Source of the DNA: Rhizodiscina lignyota
Lineage: Eukaryota; Ascomycota; Dothideomycetes; Aulographales; Rhizodiscinaceae
Direction: 5' to 3'
Length of the DNA stretch: 64,000 nucleotides
Assembly (NCBI GenBank): GCA_010015805.1
Contig: ML978123.1
Span: forward strand, 434,001-498,000
Part shown: one piece after another, positions 22,229 to 34,292 of the stretch
How the letters are laid out: each line of letters begins with the position of its first letter
Numbering within the stretch: the first letter of the stretch is position 1
Position numbers and translations under genes: made by a program
Notes under the pieces: generated by a model
Database searches by the model: none
The model's input: the letters and a program-made list of their open reading frames with translations, nothing else
Told to the model about the DNA's origin: nothing

Positions 22229-24698
22229 TTGGCTCGTTTCATGAATTGCTTATGTAGTTTCAAAGAAGTAATGAAATCCAACATGACCCCCGGCGACGGA
22301 TAGTCCCGCGCCAATGTGGAAGGTTATTGACGTTTTCTTTTCTCCTGAGATCTTGATACCCAAATCTCCGACGTGTTTCTTTTGTCCTAAATATGCCACT
22401 TTGCCACACTCTGGCCCCTGCTTTTCTACCTACAGTTCGGGCCTATTTTGCGCAAAGGAGACAGAGTCTTACGACGGACCATTTACTCACCATGGTGCTC
22501 TTGTTCCGACTGGGACGGTGGGCTCAATGGTCCTTATTTTTGGGTCCACATACAATGAAAATTCAGATGGCTTGTTTGACGATCAATAGCGTTGCCTTGA
22601 TGCATCTGCATGCTAGGGCGATGATAGGCAGCACACCTGCTGGAAGCGTTTCGCGTGTGGGGTTAGCGTTCACGTCTAATGCGTGGCTCCGGCAGCTAAA
22701 AAATGACGAGTTCATCCCATGATATTGACGACCCATGTTCAGTGGAGCAGGCCGGTTATTGCTACAGCCGGGTTCGTAGATTATTTCAGGTTTCGAGTAG
22801 ATTTGCAAATTACGCTCGTGAAAGGTCCACCGGTCCCGTCAGTGCGTGTTCAGCGTGTGGGTGCATGCTCTTTTCGAGAAATTCGCGATGCATTCTAGCT
22901 GCAGGCGACTCCGATTTCGATGGTGGTTCTCGCGCTCATTTGCTGACTGACCATGACCAGCTCAAGAAGCATGACCTTGGTGTGGAGAATGGCGTAAGCC
23001 ACAGCATGCACCTCGCCCAATCTTCGCCGTTCCTGCCGGGGCGCCACGATCCACGTCGAGGAGAGAGTCCTCCGGTGACTGTGAGCGCCGCCGGCAGCGA
23101 GCGACGTGTGTCTTCTTTTCCCTCTTGCAGAGACCGGTGAGGCAGCTTCTGCATTGCTGCAGAGGCGCGAGGCTCTGTATGCTCGTGCAAACGCCCCGAG
23201 CGAGGGCCCCTGCCCTGACTCGCTATACGGCGAGTTGGAAGGATGCTCATGCGCGCAAGATGATGCCTCCAACGGCGCCTGGTCGTTGGAATTTCGCCAG
23301 CGCGGCAAAAGGAACAGCAGCTGGCAGGGGTGCCACGCCACGGCCAGTCAAGGGCCTGGTGATGATTCGAGGTGTGCGTGCATGTTCATGTCAAATTTCA
23401 TGGATCGTCGAGCTCATCAACAGCACAACCTTCTCAGCGTCTAGCTGCCGCGGGCGCCTGCACATGATTTGGCCTTCCGTCGAGCCCTCACGCTGGCGCT
23501 GCAGCGTGTCTGGAGAAGTGAGTGAGTTGGTGCATGAAGCAGACCCGCCCAGCGCCGCGCAGCAAGCAGCCCATCAGCAGCAAGTGTTTCGTGTGCTGCT
23601 GGAGACCTAAGAAAAGCCCCCCCGGAAGCGCCCGCATGCGCGGCGGAATAACGCTCAATGATCGTCGAGAGAGGCTGCTCTAGTATACGGTGGTAGAGTA
23701 GTTATCATATGAATTCGCCTGTGCTGTCCGCCCACCTCTTATTGCACGCCTCTCGCCATACAAGCGCTCCCGTCCCCCAAATACGCCCACCGAAAGCCCG
23801 ACAGCAGCACCGCGGCCGTCACAGAGGCGGCCTTCCGCCTGCAGCAGGGCTCCACTGCTCCAGCTCTCGCTCGTCCGGCAGCTGCTGTGCATGTGTGCGC
23901 TGCGCTGCGCCCCTCTGTGTGACATAAGTCGAAAGCTCCAGGTCGACCAGAGTGCGATCAACACCAGCGGGCAGCCTTATATGTGACTTTCGTCGGCCGA
24001 CTGCTTACCCCCAGCTGGACCTTGAGGCCTGTCAGCCCTCTGTCAGCGTCGCTTGCTCGGCGCATAACCCTCTGTCACCGCATTTGTGCTGTCGCTGCAA
24101 AAAAGGCGATCAGCGCTCGTCTCGGGACGACTCGTTTCTCTGCTCGCCGAACCTCCAACCAAGACCTTCCCGAAGCGCTCCCTTGCATCACCACCACCCG
24201 TGATCGAAGCAACACCTTTCGCTCTGCACAGTCCGCTCTGTCCGACATCTTCACTCTCGCACACCGCCACCGCGTTCCGCTGCCGGCCTTCGTGCGCCCT
24301 GCCGCCGCATCTTTGCTTCTCCGTCGCTTATCTGACGCCTCATTGCTTCTGCGACGTACCTGCGCCGTCCCGTTGCGCCCGACGACAGACCAAACGAAAC
24401 GCCCGCCCGACTATCCCAAGCTCTTTTTATCGCTATTGAATCATACACACCGATCTGGAGGCCGCTGAATGCGAATGGGGCCGTCTAAAGAGGAGAAATG
24501 ACATGTGTGCGTGGCACGAGAAGAACACTTTGGCAAAGACGTAGGCATCCGCCCGCCGTTGTGAAGTCACGGTCGTGGTGAACCAAAGCCGTTACACGTC
24601 GCCAAACGCCCAAAACCGGTCCTTATTTACTAACACTGGATATATTGAAGCGGATGTACGCACTGTAGCCTAGTTGCTACTTCTGCAACGATCCTGCC
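22229..24698. other. Long intergenic stretch upstream of the OGT-like gene
   Basis: About 2.5 kb. Short frames only, many Cys/Arg-rich and typical of chance frames in GC-rich DNA. From about 24050 the plus strand becomes C/T-rich, like a fungal promoter and long 5' leader of the following large gene. Confidence 0.5.
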
Positions 24699-27600
24699 AT
24701 GTCGCTCATACATCCTTCACCGCCAGCACAACCCCCTCCTCACCTTATGCGAGCGAACTCGTACAACGCGCAACAATTGCCCGCGCATTCTCCTCGAGTG
24801 ATGGCTCTGCGTGGCTCTCGTGGTCCACAGCAGCAAAGTTCACGATTACCGCAACAATATGCTCACCCACTTTTACATCGGACGCACTCCTTCGACCCTG
24901 ACTCATCCAGGTCGTCCAGCAACACACCGCACGCCTCGGAACATATGCTCCGAAGAAAAACGCCGAATGGAGTACTATCAGCGGCATACGATGGGACGAC
25001 AGTCGCCCAGAATGACCGACCTCATGCGATGAAGCACATTCTCCTTCCCGTTTCCGAGTCGATAAGCGACACCTCACTCGGATTACCGAACATAACACCA
25101 CGGGACCTACCTCTTCGTTCTTCCGCATCAAATTACACCACAGATGTCTCGTTGGGGAAACAAAGATCGCAGCCCCAGAATCAAGTCTGGGATCCGGGAG
25201 TCCAAGGAGGATTTGGTCCGGAGAACACATGGATGGCCGGCCAGAACCAGAACAACGCACAGATTGATTCCATGCTGAATCAGATCCCTTTGCAGCAACT
25301 CTCGCAACTTCAGCAAAATGGAGTTTTCTATAATTTCATGCCAACTAACATCTCCCCAGCGGGACCGACGATATCGAACGACATTGGACCTTTCGGACCA
25401 TATTGGCCAAATGGACAGTATGTCCCATACCGCCCGGCTGCGTTGAGAGATATGAGATACTATCCGCAATATAGCGGTAATTGGATGAGTCCCGTTCCTA
25501 CGGCAGTGCAAAACTGGTCTGGTGGAATGCCAAATGTCCCAAATGGCGGTCAAAATGCTCTTAACTATCTCAACCAGCCCCAATTTTCCGTGAACATGCT
25601 TGGCATGGGACCTCAAACTCCAAGCAAAGATCAGGCGCCAGCGTTCTATCCACATGATATGCCATTGAACTCTGAGCTTCCTGGACCTCTGGACAAGTTG
25701 AAGACGTACACTATTCTAGATACTTCTGGTCAGACAACTCCACGAGCGACGCAGACACCAGTTCCGGTAGATTTTGGACCGCACTCTTCAAATGCAGCTT
25801 TAAGAGAACGCGTCTTTACTTGGGCCCATTCGGTGTATGTGAATCTGCTGGAATACTTGAAGCACACACGGAGAGCTGCCAACAGCAATCGGCACATCCA
25901 TGGCTATCACCACGCATCAAGACCAAATATCTATCCAAAACCGCCGAGACAACAAAATTATGACTTCCAGACCCATGTCAGCATGCGAAGATCAAGCGAC
26001 CAACGCGTGTCATACCGCCCGCAGCCAGCCCACGCCGGCGTAAATAATGCAAATATAGAGCTCGCCAGTCAAGAGATGCTCCAGCAAGCTAACTCCCCGG
26101 CGTTTGGTTCCAGCCACGCCTGGCCAAGTCAACATGTCCGCGATCCGCGTTCCATGCCGCAGGTGCAGCAGCCATCATGGCCCGGGCAGATGGGTAATAT
26201 GGTCCCGAACAATTCCTATGGGCCTCAGTCAGATAGGCTGCACGTGCTGCGCCGAAGTTCTGGGTCATCGTCTTCGATATCATCCTTTTCAAATCCCAAG
26301 CAGGATAATTCTCCGACCGCTACGGCTATATCCGCAGTGGAGTCCCTGACTGAGCTGTGTCGGGAAAGTGCGTGGCAGTGGATTGAGGGCATCCTGCTGG
26401 GTGGGTGCTTGGCGTACGCTCTAAGTGATTATAACAAAGCTCTGCGATGGTATTCGAAGATACTGGAAATTGACTCGAGGTACGTGCGCTCGCTCCCGAA
26501 CCCTATCGCTGGTATCTTTAACCGGATGTGGGAAATTAGCTTGCTGACACATCGGAACAGTCATGTTGAGGCTATGTCTAACCTCGCTGCAACGTGCCTC
26601 GCCATGAACCGAAAACAGGACGCCGAGCAGCATTGGCTCAAGGCCGTCAAACTGAGGCCAAGCTACTTCGAAGCAGTCGAGCATCTCGTTGGATTGTTGT
26701 GTGGCGATCATCGTGGTAAAGACGCGGTGGGCATCATCGAGTTCGTCGAGCGATCGCTGGCTCTGCCAAGGTCGAACGAAGCTCTGAATGGATTGGACCG
26801 TCTGAGCGAGCGATCAAGCTCGACGGGGAGATCTCCGTCGCTGTCTGATGCCTCGGATCGACCACACTTCGACTATGACGGAGAGAGCGAGCCCGCTTTT
26901 CCTAGCCTGAAGAACTTGCCTGGTTCAGATCAGCCTGGATTCGGATCGAGCGGCTTTGCCATCCCGGGTGCCGACAATGGACGAATGCTGCAGCTTGTTC
27001 ACGCGAAGGGGAACATGCTCTATGCGATGGGCGATAATGCCGGCGCTGCGAAGGCCTTCGAGGGGGCCGTGCTGATAGGGGCAGGCAGGAAGATGAGAGG
27101 AATCGATGGTTTGATCAAGCACATTCTGGATACCGTCTCTCATGACGATACTCCTACGCTTGTTCCCAATAACAAGTCAAGGCCATCGACAGATCCAGTT
27201 CTTCTACCTCCAGACAAAGCTTTGGCTACAGCGCGGCTGTGTTTCCCGAGTCACGGCGAGCTGCCTGGGTTGAAGGACTTGGGCCACGACGAGCGGATTC
27301 GTAAAGCGGCAGTCTCAACAACAAGCAATTCACTGCTTTCTCTTGCGAAAATCTTCCAAGATGGTATGGCATCGAACTCTCCCAAAGCGACAGCGTATCA
27401 GACCACCTATGGCGTTCGCGAGATCTTAGCTCTCTACTACTTATCACTCTCACTTCAGCCGAGCCCGTCAACAGCAAATAACGTTGGAATCTTACTCGCA
27501 AGCGTTCAGCAGACAGTATCTCCAAATCAAGTTGCAGCAAGCAGTGCCAACTCTCCTCGAATCCCCGGCGTTGTGCCTGGCAGCGGCATAGCCTTGGCTC

Positions 27601-29866
27601 TGGCATACTACAACTACGGACTGAACTTGGATTCGCACCACGCGCATCTGTACACTAATCTCGGCAGTCTTCTGAAGGATATCGGCCAGCTCACGGCTGC
27701 GATCAAGATGTACGAACAGGCTGTTGCGTGCGATGGGAACTTCGACATTGCTCTTGCCAATCTGGCGAACGCGGTTAAGGATCAGAATAGGATTGCAGAT
27801 GCAATAACGTACTATCGGAGAGCCGTCCAAGCGAGTCCAGACTTTGCAGAGGCTGTGTGCGGATTAGCCAACGCGTTGAATTCGGTTTGTGGATGGCAGG
27901 GCCGTGGAGGTATCGCGGCTGACGGCGGACGCCGTGATCGCTGGCACGTGGACGATAAGGGGATGCTTCTTGATTCAGCGCTGCCTGGTGCTGTAAGCAC
28001 GGGTTGGATCAAGAGAGTCGTTGATCTTGTGGAGAAACAGCTCGCGGATGGTGAAGATTGGGGCCGAGGCATCATCAATGCCAACTTCTTGGGTCAAATC
28101 ATTCGGATACTACCCGTCTTGAGTGCGAATGAGAAGGACCTGAAAGAGAAAGAGGAGACCGTCAAGACGGCTCTAAGTACTTGGTCTGGCCAGAAGTGGG
28201 AAGGAGCTAGGTTGATCAGATTGGCTGAGCGCGCGATCAGGAGGCTGGGATGGCAATGGTATCAAGACAAGTACGTCGAGAAGAGGGAGCGACCGGCTGC
28301 AACATACGCCAGGCCGTATATTCCGTCGAATCTGACCGTTCCGGCCGCTCCGACCGTCCTGCCGTTCCACACCTTCACCTGCCCGATGTCTGCGAAGCAG
28401 ATTCGACTTATCTCTCAGCGAAACGGCCTCCGTATTTCGTGCTCCACGCTGAAGGCTCCTTGGCTACCACAAATCATCTACAAGCCGCCTGCTCCACCTG
28501 ATCCGTATCTCAAAGTCGGCTACGTCTCGTCCGACTTCAATAACCACCCGCTCGCGCATCTCATGCAGTCGGTCTTCGGTATGCACGACACCAAGCGCGT
28601 CAGAGCGTACTGCTACGCCACAACTGCGAGCGACAACTCAATCCACAGACACCAAATCGAGCGCGAAGCGCCTGTCTTCTATGACGCGAGTAGCTGGGCG
28701 GCTGAGCGACTCGTCAACCAGATTGTCAACGATGGCATCCACATCCTCGTGAATCTGAACGGTTACACCCGCGGCGCAAGAAACGAAGTCTTTGCCGCTC
28801 GTCCAGCTCCAATCCATATGTCCTTCATGGGTTTCGCCGGTACTCTTGGCGCTGAGTGGTGCGACTATCTCCTTGCTGACGAGACTGCTATTCCGCCTTC
28901 CACGCTACGGCCGTGGAGGCGCAACGTCGATTTGGAAGATCAACTCCGTGATGAGAACAGTGGAAGCGAAGAGGAGGACTGGGTGTATGGTGAGAACATC
29001 ATCTACTGCAAGGACACGTTCTTCTGCTGCGACCACCGGCAGAGCGCTCCGGACGCGAAGGGCGAGCAGCTGGATTGGGAGGGTGAGTTGCGCAGACGGT
29101 GGAATATGAGGAAGGAGATCTTTCCACAGCTGCCGGATGACGTTATTATCTTGGGAAATTTCAATCAGCTGTACAAGGTTCGTACCGTCCCTGTCGACTT
29201 TTGTAAAAACTTACTAATTCTCTACTTCAGATCGAACCAACAACCTTCCGCACGTGGCTTCGCATCCTCGCACGCCTGCCCAAGGCAGTCCTCTGGCTCC
29301 TCCGCTTCCCAGACCTCGGCGAGACGCACCTTCGTCAAACAGCAACGCTCTGGGCCGGCGCAGAGGTCGCCAGTCGTATCCTCTTCACTGACGTCGCACC
29401 CAAGCCCACGCATATCGCGCGCGCCCGCGTCTGTGACCTCTTCCTCGACACGCCCGAATGCAACGCGCACACCACCGCCGCTGATGTCCTCTGGTCCGGC
29501 ACCCCGCTCTTAACTCTACCACGGTATCAGTACAAGATGTGCAGCCGCATGGCCGCCTCGATTCTCAAAGGCGCCTTACCCAAGACTCCCGAGGGTGCGA
29601 AGGCTGCGAAGGAATTGGTTGTTCGGGATGAGGACGAGTATGAAGAGGCAGCGGTGCGGTTGGCGAGTGGGTGTCGGTATGAGGCGCACAAGCCGAGGGG
29701 ACGGCTTGCGGAGCTGAGGAGGCTGATATATGGAGGACGATGGGAGGCGCCGCTATTTGATACTAAGCGGTGGGTGAAGGATCTAGAGAGTGCGTACGAG
29801 AAAGCTTGGGAGCGGTGGGTTAAGGGCGAGGGTGGAGACATTTGGTTGGGTAATGCGAAGCGATGA
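24699..29866 (+). CDS. O-GlcNAc transferase-like protein (TPR plus GT41 domain)
   Basis: Predicted UDP-GlcNAc (or related sugar) : protein Ser/Thr O-glycosyltransferase, about 1677 residues. The first ~520 residues are Gln/Pro/Asn-rich and disordered. A first TPR block follows (ALSDYNKALRWYSKILEID and NLAATCLAMNRKQDAEQHWL), then a second near residues 930-1030 (LYTNLGSLLKDIGQLTAAIK and ANLANAVKDQNRIADAITYY). The catalytic GT41 half starts near residue 1240: VGYVSSDFNNHPLAHLMQ, LVNLNGYTRGARNEVF, PIHMSFMGFAGTLGAEWCDY, NFNQLYKIEP (Lys as in the UDP-binding site of human OGT), VLWLLRFP, and FLDTPECNAHTTAADVLWSG. The intron 29178-29230 is needed to join the halves. A second intron, 26480-26560 (81 nt), is in frame and stop-free but is supported by GTACGT, a CTGAC branch site and TPR continuity. 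Expected nuclear or cytosolic. Confidence 0.92.
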
Positions 29867-30779
29867 TGATGGATTTGGTGTACATGCTAAATGATGAGAG
29901 GGAGAACAGAATTTGGAGGAGATACAAGCAAGGAGAGGAAAAGAAAAATTAGGAGGGACGATAGAAACGCGGGCTTGCAGACGATTCGGATCCAGAACGG
30001 CAACCACTTTGTCGGAGGATATCTATTGTTTTTTGAAGAAGAAGACTTGGGACATTTTTTCTCGAAACGAAAAACTACATTAGCGTGGGTGTTGAGGCGC
30101 AAATAGCTGCGTGATGCGCGGCGTGGTTCAACTACCGTAACTGGGAAGAGCTTATCCTTTGTAATGGATGCTCGGCAATTCTGTCGTTTGGAATATACAC
30201 TTCCTTTTCGTTTTGGTCCTTTGGTGAACGGTAGATTATTGAGAATATAAAAGCGAGATTCTGTCTTGTGCTGACGACCAAGGCTCCGACTTTTCACGAA
30301 GAACAACGGAAGTATCTGGAACGAGTCAAGCAACCCAGCTGGTCTGTCCTTTCACTTTTTGCCTTTGGAGGCGACGCCATTATCCAAGCCTCCATTCGAT
30401 CATCTCCGGACTCCACTTGAAGTGCTCGCCGACCTCGGAATTTTCAAATCCTAGTTCTGCTCCTTTTCGACATACCGGGTGCCATCATCAGTCCAGCGCG
30501 CGTTCGATCATTCACAGAATCCTCTCGAAGTGTTTGCCCTGACTTACAAATTGCCATGGCTCTAGCCTTTTGGTCTCCCGCTGCCGTGGTGCAGCTGCAG
30601 CCCGAGCGAGATTCGATGCTTTCAACGAGCTTGCATAGGCAAGGCAGAGTACAGCCTTGCATCTTGATTCCGTTCAGACAACTTTTATCAGCCCTCCCTC
30701 AGTCTTGTCGGTTATATTTCATTCTATCCAATACAGTTGCGTACACAGCTTTAATTAACTAGCCGTCGACACTACAAAC
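29867..30779. other. Intergenic stretch, no gene seen
   Basis: Short frames only. It carries the 3' end of the OGT-like gene and the promoter of the next gene. Confidence 0.5.
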
Positions 30780-32048
30780 ATGTCATTCGGTTTCTCTGTA
30801 GGCGACTTCATAACCGCAGGCGAGCTCATCCTCAAAATCTCGAAAACCTTACGCGAGGCTGGTGGTGCACGATCGGATTTTCAGGAGCTCGTCAGAGAGC
30901 TTGGAGTCCTGCGGAAGGCACTACAGCATCTCGACCGTCTTCCTACGAGTACGTCGTCCACGAGTCTCGACTCGATTAAATATGCGGCGTTGAGCTGCCG
31001 ACAACCGCTCGAAGCGTTCTTGCTGAAGATCAATCGGTATGAGGTGTCGCTTGGTACGCATCACAACAGTCGGGTAATCAGGAGGACGGTAGACAAGTTG
31101 AAGTGGGAATTCGTGAGTAAGGCAGAAGTGCAAAAGCTTCGAGGCTATCTGGAAATACATGTTGGCACTATCAACATACTCCTAGCGGAGCACGGCCTGG
31201 AACGCATGAGTATCATGGAAGAGAAGGCAGAATCAGAGAATCTACATATTCGGGAGAGACTTGACGGGGCCCGCGCCATAGTCGAGGGTATGAAGGGCGA
31301 CGTATCGGCACTATTCGCTGCTGGAAGGTACTCGCAGTCGATGCTTACACAGCTTTCCAATCTTATTACCTGCCAATTCATGCCCTCATGGCGGTCGTTC
31401 ACACAGAAGGTTACCCAAGTCTGGTACGTACCACTGTCATTGATTGTTCTGGGAAAATCTGCCGACTCGACGACTAATGATGTGACAGTGTATGTACACA
31501 ACAGATTTACGGCGTTGTGCTTGAAATTCGACAATCCCTGCAGACTGTTGACACTCGCTGGACGTATTTCCAAGCACCTTTCGTAGTCGAAGATGCACTG
31601 CGCCTCGAGTTCCCTATCCCGTCGGAGTACGACTTTGGTATGATTAAAAACATCATCCAGTATCGCTTCCGCGAAGGTACAGGCGCGCTGCAAGTTAGAA
31701 ACGGTAATTACAAGCTGTTCAGGACAGAAAAGGACCACGACGTCATTACCGAAGATGCTAGGCTTCTGCCGGGGACCGTGATCACGATGGCAATATATTC
31801 GAGTCTGAGTGTGTTCTATAATGAGGAACGTCAATGGAGATACCGTTCATATCATATTGTGGAGTGCGCCTGGTGAGTCTATTGACCTGTAAAGTGATTT
31901 ATCTATGTACTTTTGCTAAAATGAAATGTCGGATAGCCAACACTGTAGAGCCTCTGGATATGGAATTCGAAGCGGAGTTCCAAAATATACGAATACCAGT
32001 ACCGAAGGTAACGAGATGACTCCGACAAGAGAATTTTGTCTTGGATAA
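30780..32048 (+). CDS. Ubiquitin-like-domain protein with STAND-type N-terminal helices
   Basis: 379 residues from exons 30780-31423, 31489-31872 and 31937-32048. The N-terminus (MSFGFSVGDFITAGELILK) and the helical stretch to about residue 210 resemble the N-terminal signalling domain of fungal STAND/NACHT receptors. Residues ~240-325 match the ubiquitin-like fold frequent in these fungi: EDALRLEFPIPSEYDFGMIK, then YRFREGTGALQVRNGNYKLF, and LLPGTVITMAIYSS. Exon 3 adds ECACQHC, a possible small metal site, and a polar tail. No nucleotide-binding domain is present, so this is a stand-alone adaptor-like architecture. Role unknown; signalling or incompatibility is inference from the domain. Exon 3 is the least certain part; it is chosen because the donor at 31873 and the acceptor at 31936 keep an open frame. 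Confidence 0.78.
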
Positions 32049-32512
32049 ATGACATTGTCTTAGGTTATAGATTAGATTCCATAGAACGACTCAACTGAGA
32101 GCCAAACTGCAAGATTCGAAACAGTAGAAGTACAGATTTCGAATAGGTTGACTGAGGAAGGAAGCTCTCTATGGGAAGTGCTGGGGTATATACGATACAG
32201 GAGGCGGCTAGTGACGCTGTGATCACCTCCTAACAAGTTGTCAACTCTTGTAATAATAAGCGTAAGAGGAAAACTTTTGCGCAATGAAGGAGGGTTTTGG
32301 ACTGCATCGCCCTTTGCGTTAAAGAACAACTTTGCAGCAAAGAAATGGACTGGCGTACATGTGGCCTTATCTGTCCCCTACAGGCAGCACTCAAAGTACC
32401 TAGGTACATAAAGCAACTGGCGGCTGCTAAAACAATTTCTAGATCTCAAAATTGTACGCTTATTCTGAATATACTCCATTTCATAGTTGAAACCCTCCTG
32501 CTCGAGCTTCCA
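32049..32512. other. Intergenic stretch
   Basis: No supported gene. An upstream extension or first exon of the next gene could lie here, because its frame stays open back to 32297. Confidence 0.4.
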
Positions 32513-32962
32513 ATGTCCATACGCATATCCTTCCCCGACCTCCAATCCCTGCACACCGAATCCACCGGCCCCTGGGAAGTCGTGACATACGAGACCGCCG
32601 GCGTCGTGCACTTACCACCCTGCAACTATCCATTCGACGACGACGAAGACGGCTGGATACTGCTCTCCGTGCACCCGCTGCGGCGCGATGGCATCGCGTT
32701 GGTGAAATGGTGCACAGCAGTGCCGAGCTGGAAGGCGGTGCCGTTCGACACCGACGCGTGTCCAAAGTTCACGATTGATTATTGGGATGAGAGGTTAGTG
32801 GGGAAAAGGATGGTAGAAGAGGGAGAAGAAAGTGGTGAGATGGTTAGTATTGCTGCATTGGTGTCGAGAAGAGAAGAGGTTGACGCGATGCTTGTTGAAG
32901 ACTTTCCGGATGTCGGACTTGCCGAGTGGGACGCGGTTTATGCCTGGAAGGCCGTTGTTTGA
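32513..32962 (+). CDS. Unknown protein, about 149 residues
   Basis: The frame begins MSIRISFPDLQSL and continues PWEVVTYETAGVVHLPPCNY, GWILLSVHPLRRDGIALVKW, CPKFTIDYWDERLVGKRM and LAEWDAVYAWKAVV. It has a normal globular composition with many aromatic and acidic residues, which supports coding, but I recognise no domain. No signal peptide or membrane segment. The frame is open upstream to 32297, but those residues (Cys-rich, irregular) look non-coding; a 3' splice-site-like TTTCATAG at 32481-32488 could mark an upstream intron, so the true start is uncertain. Confidence 0.5.
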   Translation: MSIRISFPDLQSLHTESTGPWEVVTYETAGVVHLPPCNYPFDDDEDGWILLSVHPLRRDGIALVKWCTAVPSWKAVPFDTDACPKFTIDYWDERLVGKRMVEEGEESGEMVSIAALVSRREEVDAMLVEDFPDVGLAEWDAVYAWKAVV

Positions 32963-33409
32963 CTTTGTGATCGGGAGGTGAGTAAGCGGGCTCGCAAAGC
33001 TAGCTGATTTAGTTTTAAGAATTGATTTAAACGAGCAGCGGTGCTAACCAAGTTGTGCAGGCTAAATGTGTGGAGGGACGAATACGGCATCGTGGAAGGC
33101 GTGAGCTATGGGTAGCATCGTATCACCTCAAACCCTTTTGATGAATTGGTTCTTATAGCGCTGCATCTTCTCGGGAGCTTCCGATGTTAATTAAACAAAG
33201 AGTAAAAATATGCAGGATCATTATCGTACACATTCAAATAGGGTTATTGCTGGTTGCGCGGCTTTTGCTGCCTTAATTCCGCGTATGGCTGGGAACTCGT
33301 CCGTGGAAACATAATTTCACATGACACCCATACTCCTCCAAAAGTTGATCTTCCTACTCCAATTACACGCGTTCAAGTCCTGTCTCTAAAAGTCTCTTGT
33401 TCTATCATT
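32963..33409. other. Intergenic stretch
   Basis: No gene seen. It holds the promoter of the following gene, with an A/T- and C-rich leader. Confidence 0.5.
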
Positions 33410-34066
33410 ATGCCTGTCACAGAGCTAGCAGTCTTCCGCCTCAACCCAGGCATCACTCTCGATCATCCTACCCTTCATAGTCTTCTCTCTCGCGGAAAGG
33501 TAGCAATGGAGTCCTTCCAATCCTCCAAAGGCAACCCCAAGAAATTCTACTTCCTCCAGCAGACCGAGGATCCTTCCTGCATCTACATCGTCGGGTGGTG
33601 GGACTCTGTGGCCGAGCACATGAACGAGTTCATCCCCGCCCCGGAGAACCAGTCTATCATGAATGAGATGAAAGAGGCCAAGCTGGACAGCCTCGACTAC
33701 TTTGGCCATTTTGATTGCGACCAGGAGAAGATTGCTGTCGAGGCACCGGTCGTGTCAGTTGGGATCCATAAGGTTGCGAAGGAAAAGAAGGAGGCATTCG
33801 AGAAGAAATTTGACGAGGTGAAGGGGAAGCTGGACGATTATATGTGGAAGGGGACGAAGCCTGTTGCAGGATGGCGCCTAGATCTGCCGAAGGAAGAAGC
33901 CGAGAGCGAGAATGCAATGGAACAGTTCGTGCTGTTTTGCGGCTGGGACAGTCTCGAGCGGCACACGAAGGACTTTATATCATCAGAGGGGGCTACGGAA
34001 TATAGGCAGATTGCGAAGTTTGTGGATTCATTCGACATCAAACATGCAAGAGTTGTGGAGCTTTGA
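33410..34066 (+). CDS. Dimeric alpha/beta-barrel (ABM-like) protein, two tandem modules
   Basis: 218 residues in one exon. The protein reads as two ferredoxin-like modules of about 105 residues each. Module 1: TELAVFRLNPGI, then FYFLQQTEDPSCIYIVGWWD and EFIPAPENQSIMNEM. Module 2: VVSVGIHKVAKEKKEAFEKK, FVLFCGWDSLERHTKDF, YRQIAKFVDSFDIKHARVVE. A beta strand, helix, W-D-S turn and terminal strand recur in both. Antibiotic-biosynthesis-monooxygenase-like (ABM) folds usually dimerise; tandem fusions behave as internal dimers. Members are often oxygenases or stress proteins, but most fungal ones are uncharacterised. The start in CATTATG is the first Met of the folded region; an in-frame upstream extension exists but is leader-like. 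Confidence 0.75.
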   Translation: MPVTELAVFRLNPGITLDHPTLHSLLSRGKVAMESFQSSKGNPKKFYFLQQTEDPSCIYIVGWWDSVAEHMNEFIPAPENQSIMNEMKEAKLDSLDYFGHFDCDQEKIAVEAPVVSVGIHKVAKEKKEAFEKKFDEVKGKLDDYMWKGTKPVAGWRLDLPKEEAESENAMEQFVLFCGWDSLERHTKDFISSEGATEYRQIAKFVDSFDIKHARVVEL

Positions 34067-34292
34067 TTGAGCGCAGAGAGAGGATTCAATCCGTACAGAA
34101 CGACAATCAGGCAGGAAAGAATCAAATTAGAGACTTAAAAAGAACATTATAGACAATTGATACGGGGAACAGCGGCTCTGGTGGTACAGAAATGCCCATA
34201 AGTATTCTAGACCTTGCAGTGTTCTAGCCGAGTTCGCTTGTCATGTGTATCGGAAACACCAGGAGCGGGACAAGAGAGGGGAACGGGGTATT

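Noticed and set aside
22703-23140. 145-codon plus-strand frame upstream of the OGT-like gene
   Set aside because: Cys/Ser/Arg-rich, overlaps longer frames on both strands, no conserved pattern.
26480-26560. Reading the OGT-like gene straight through as coding
   Set aside because: The frame allows it, but splice signals and TPR continuity favour an intron; kept as a finding rather than as the main model.
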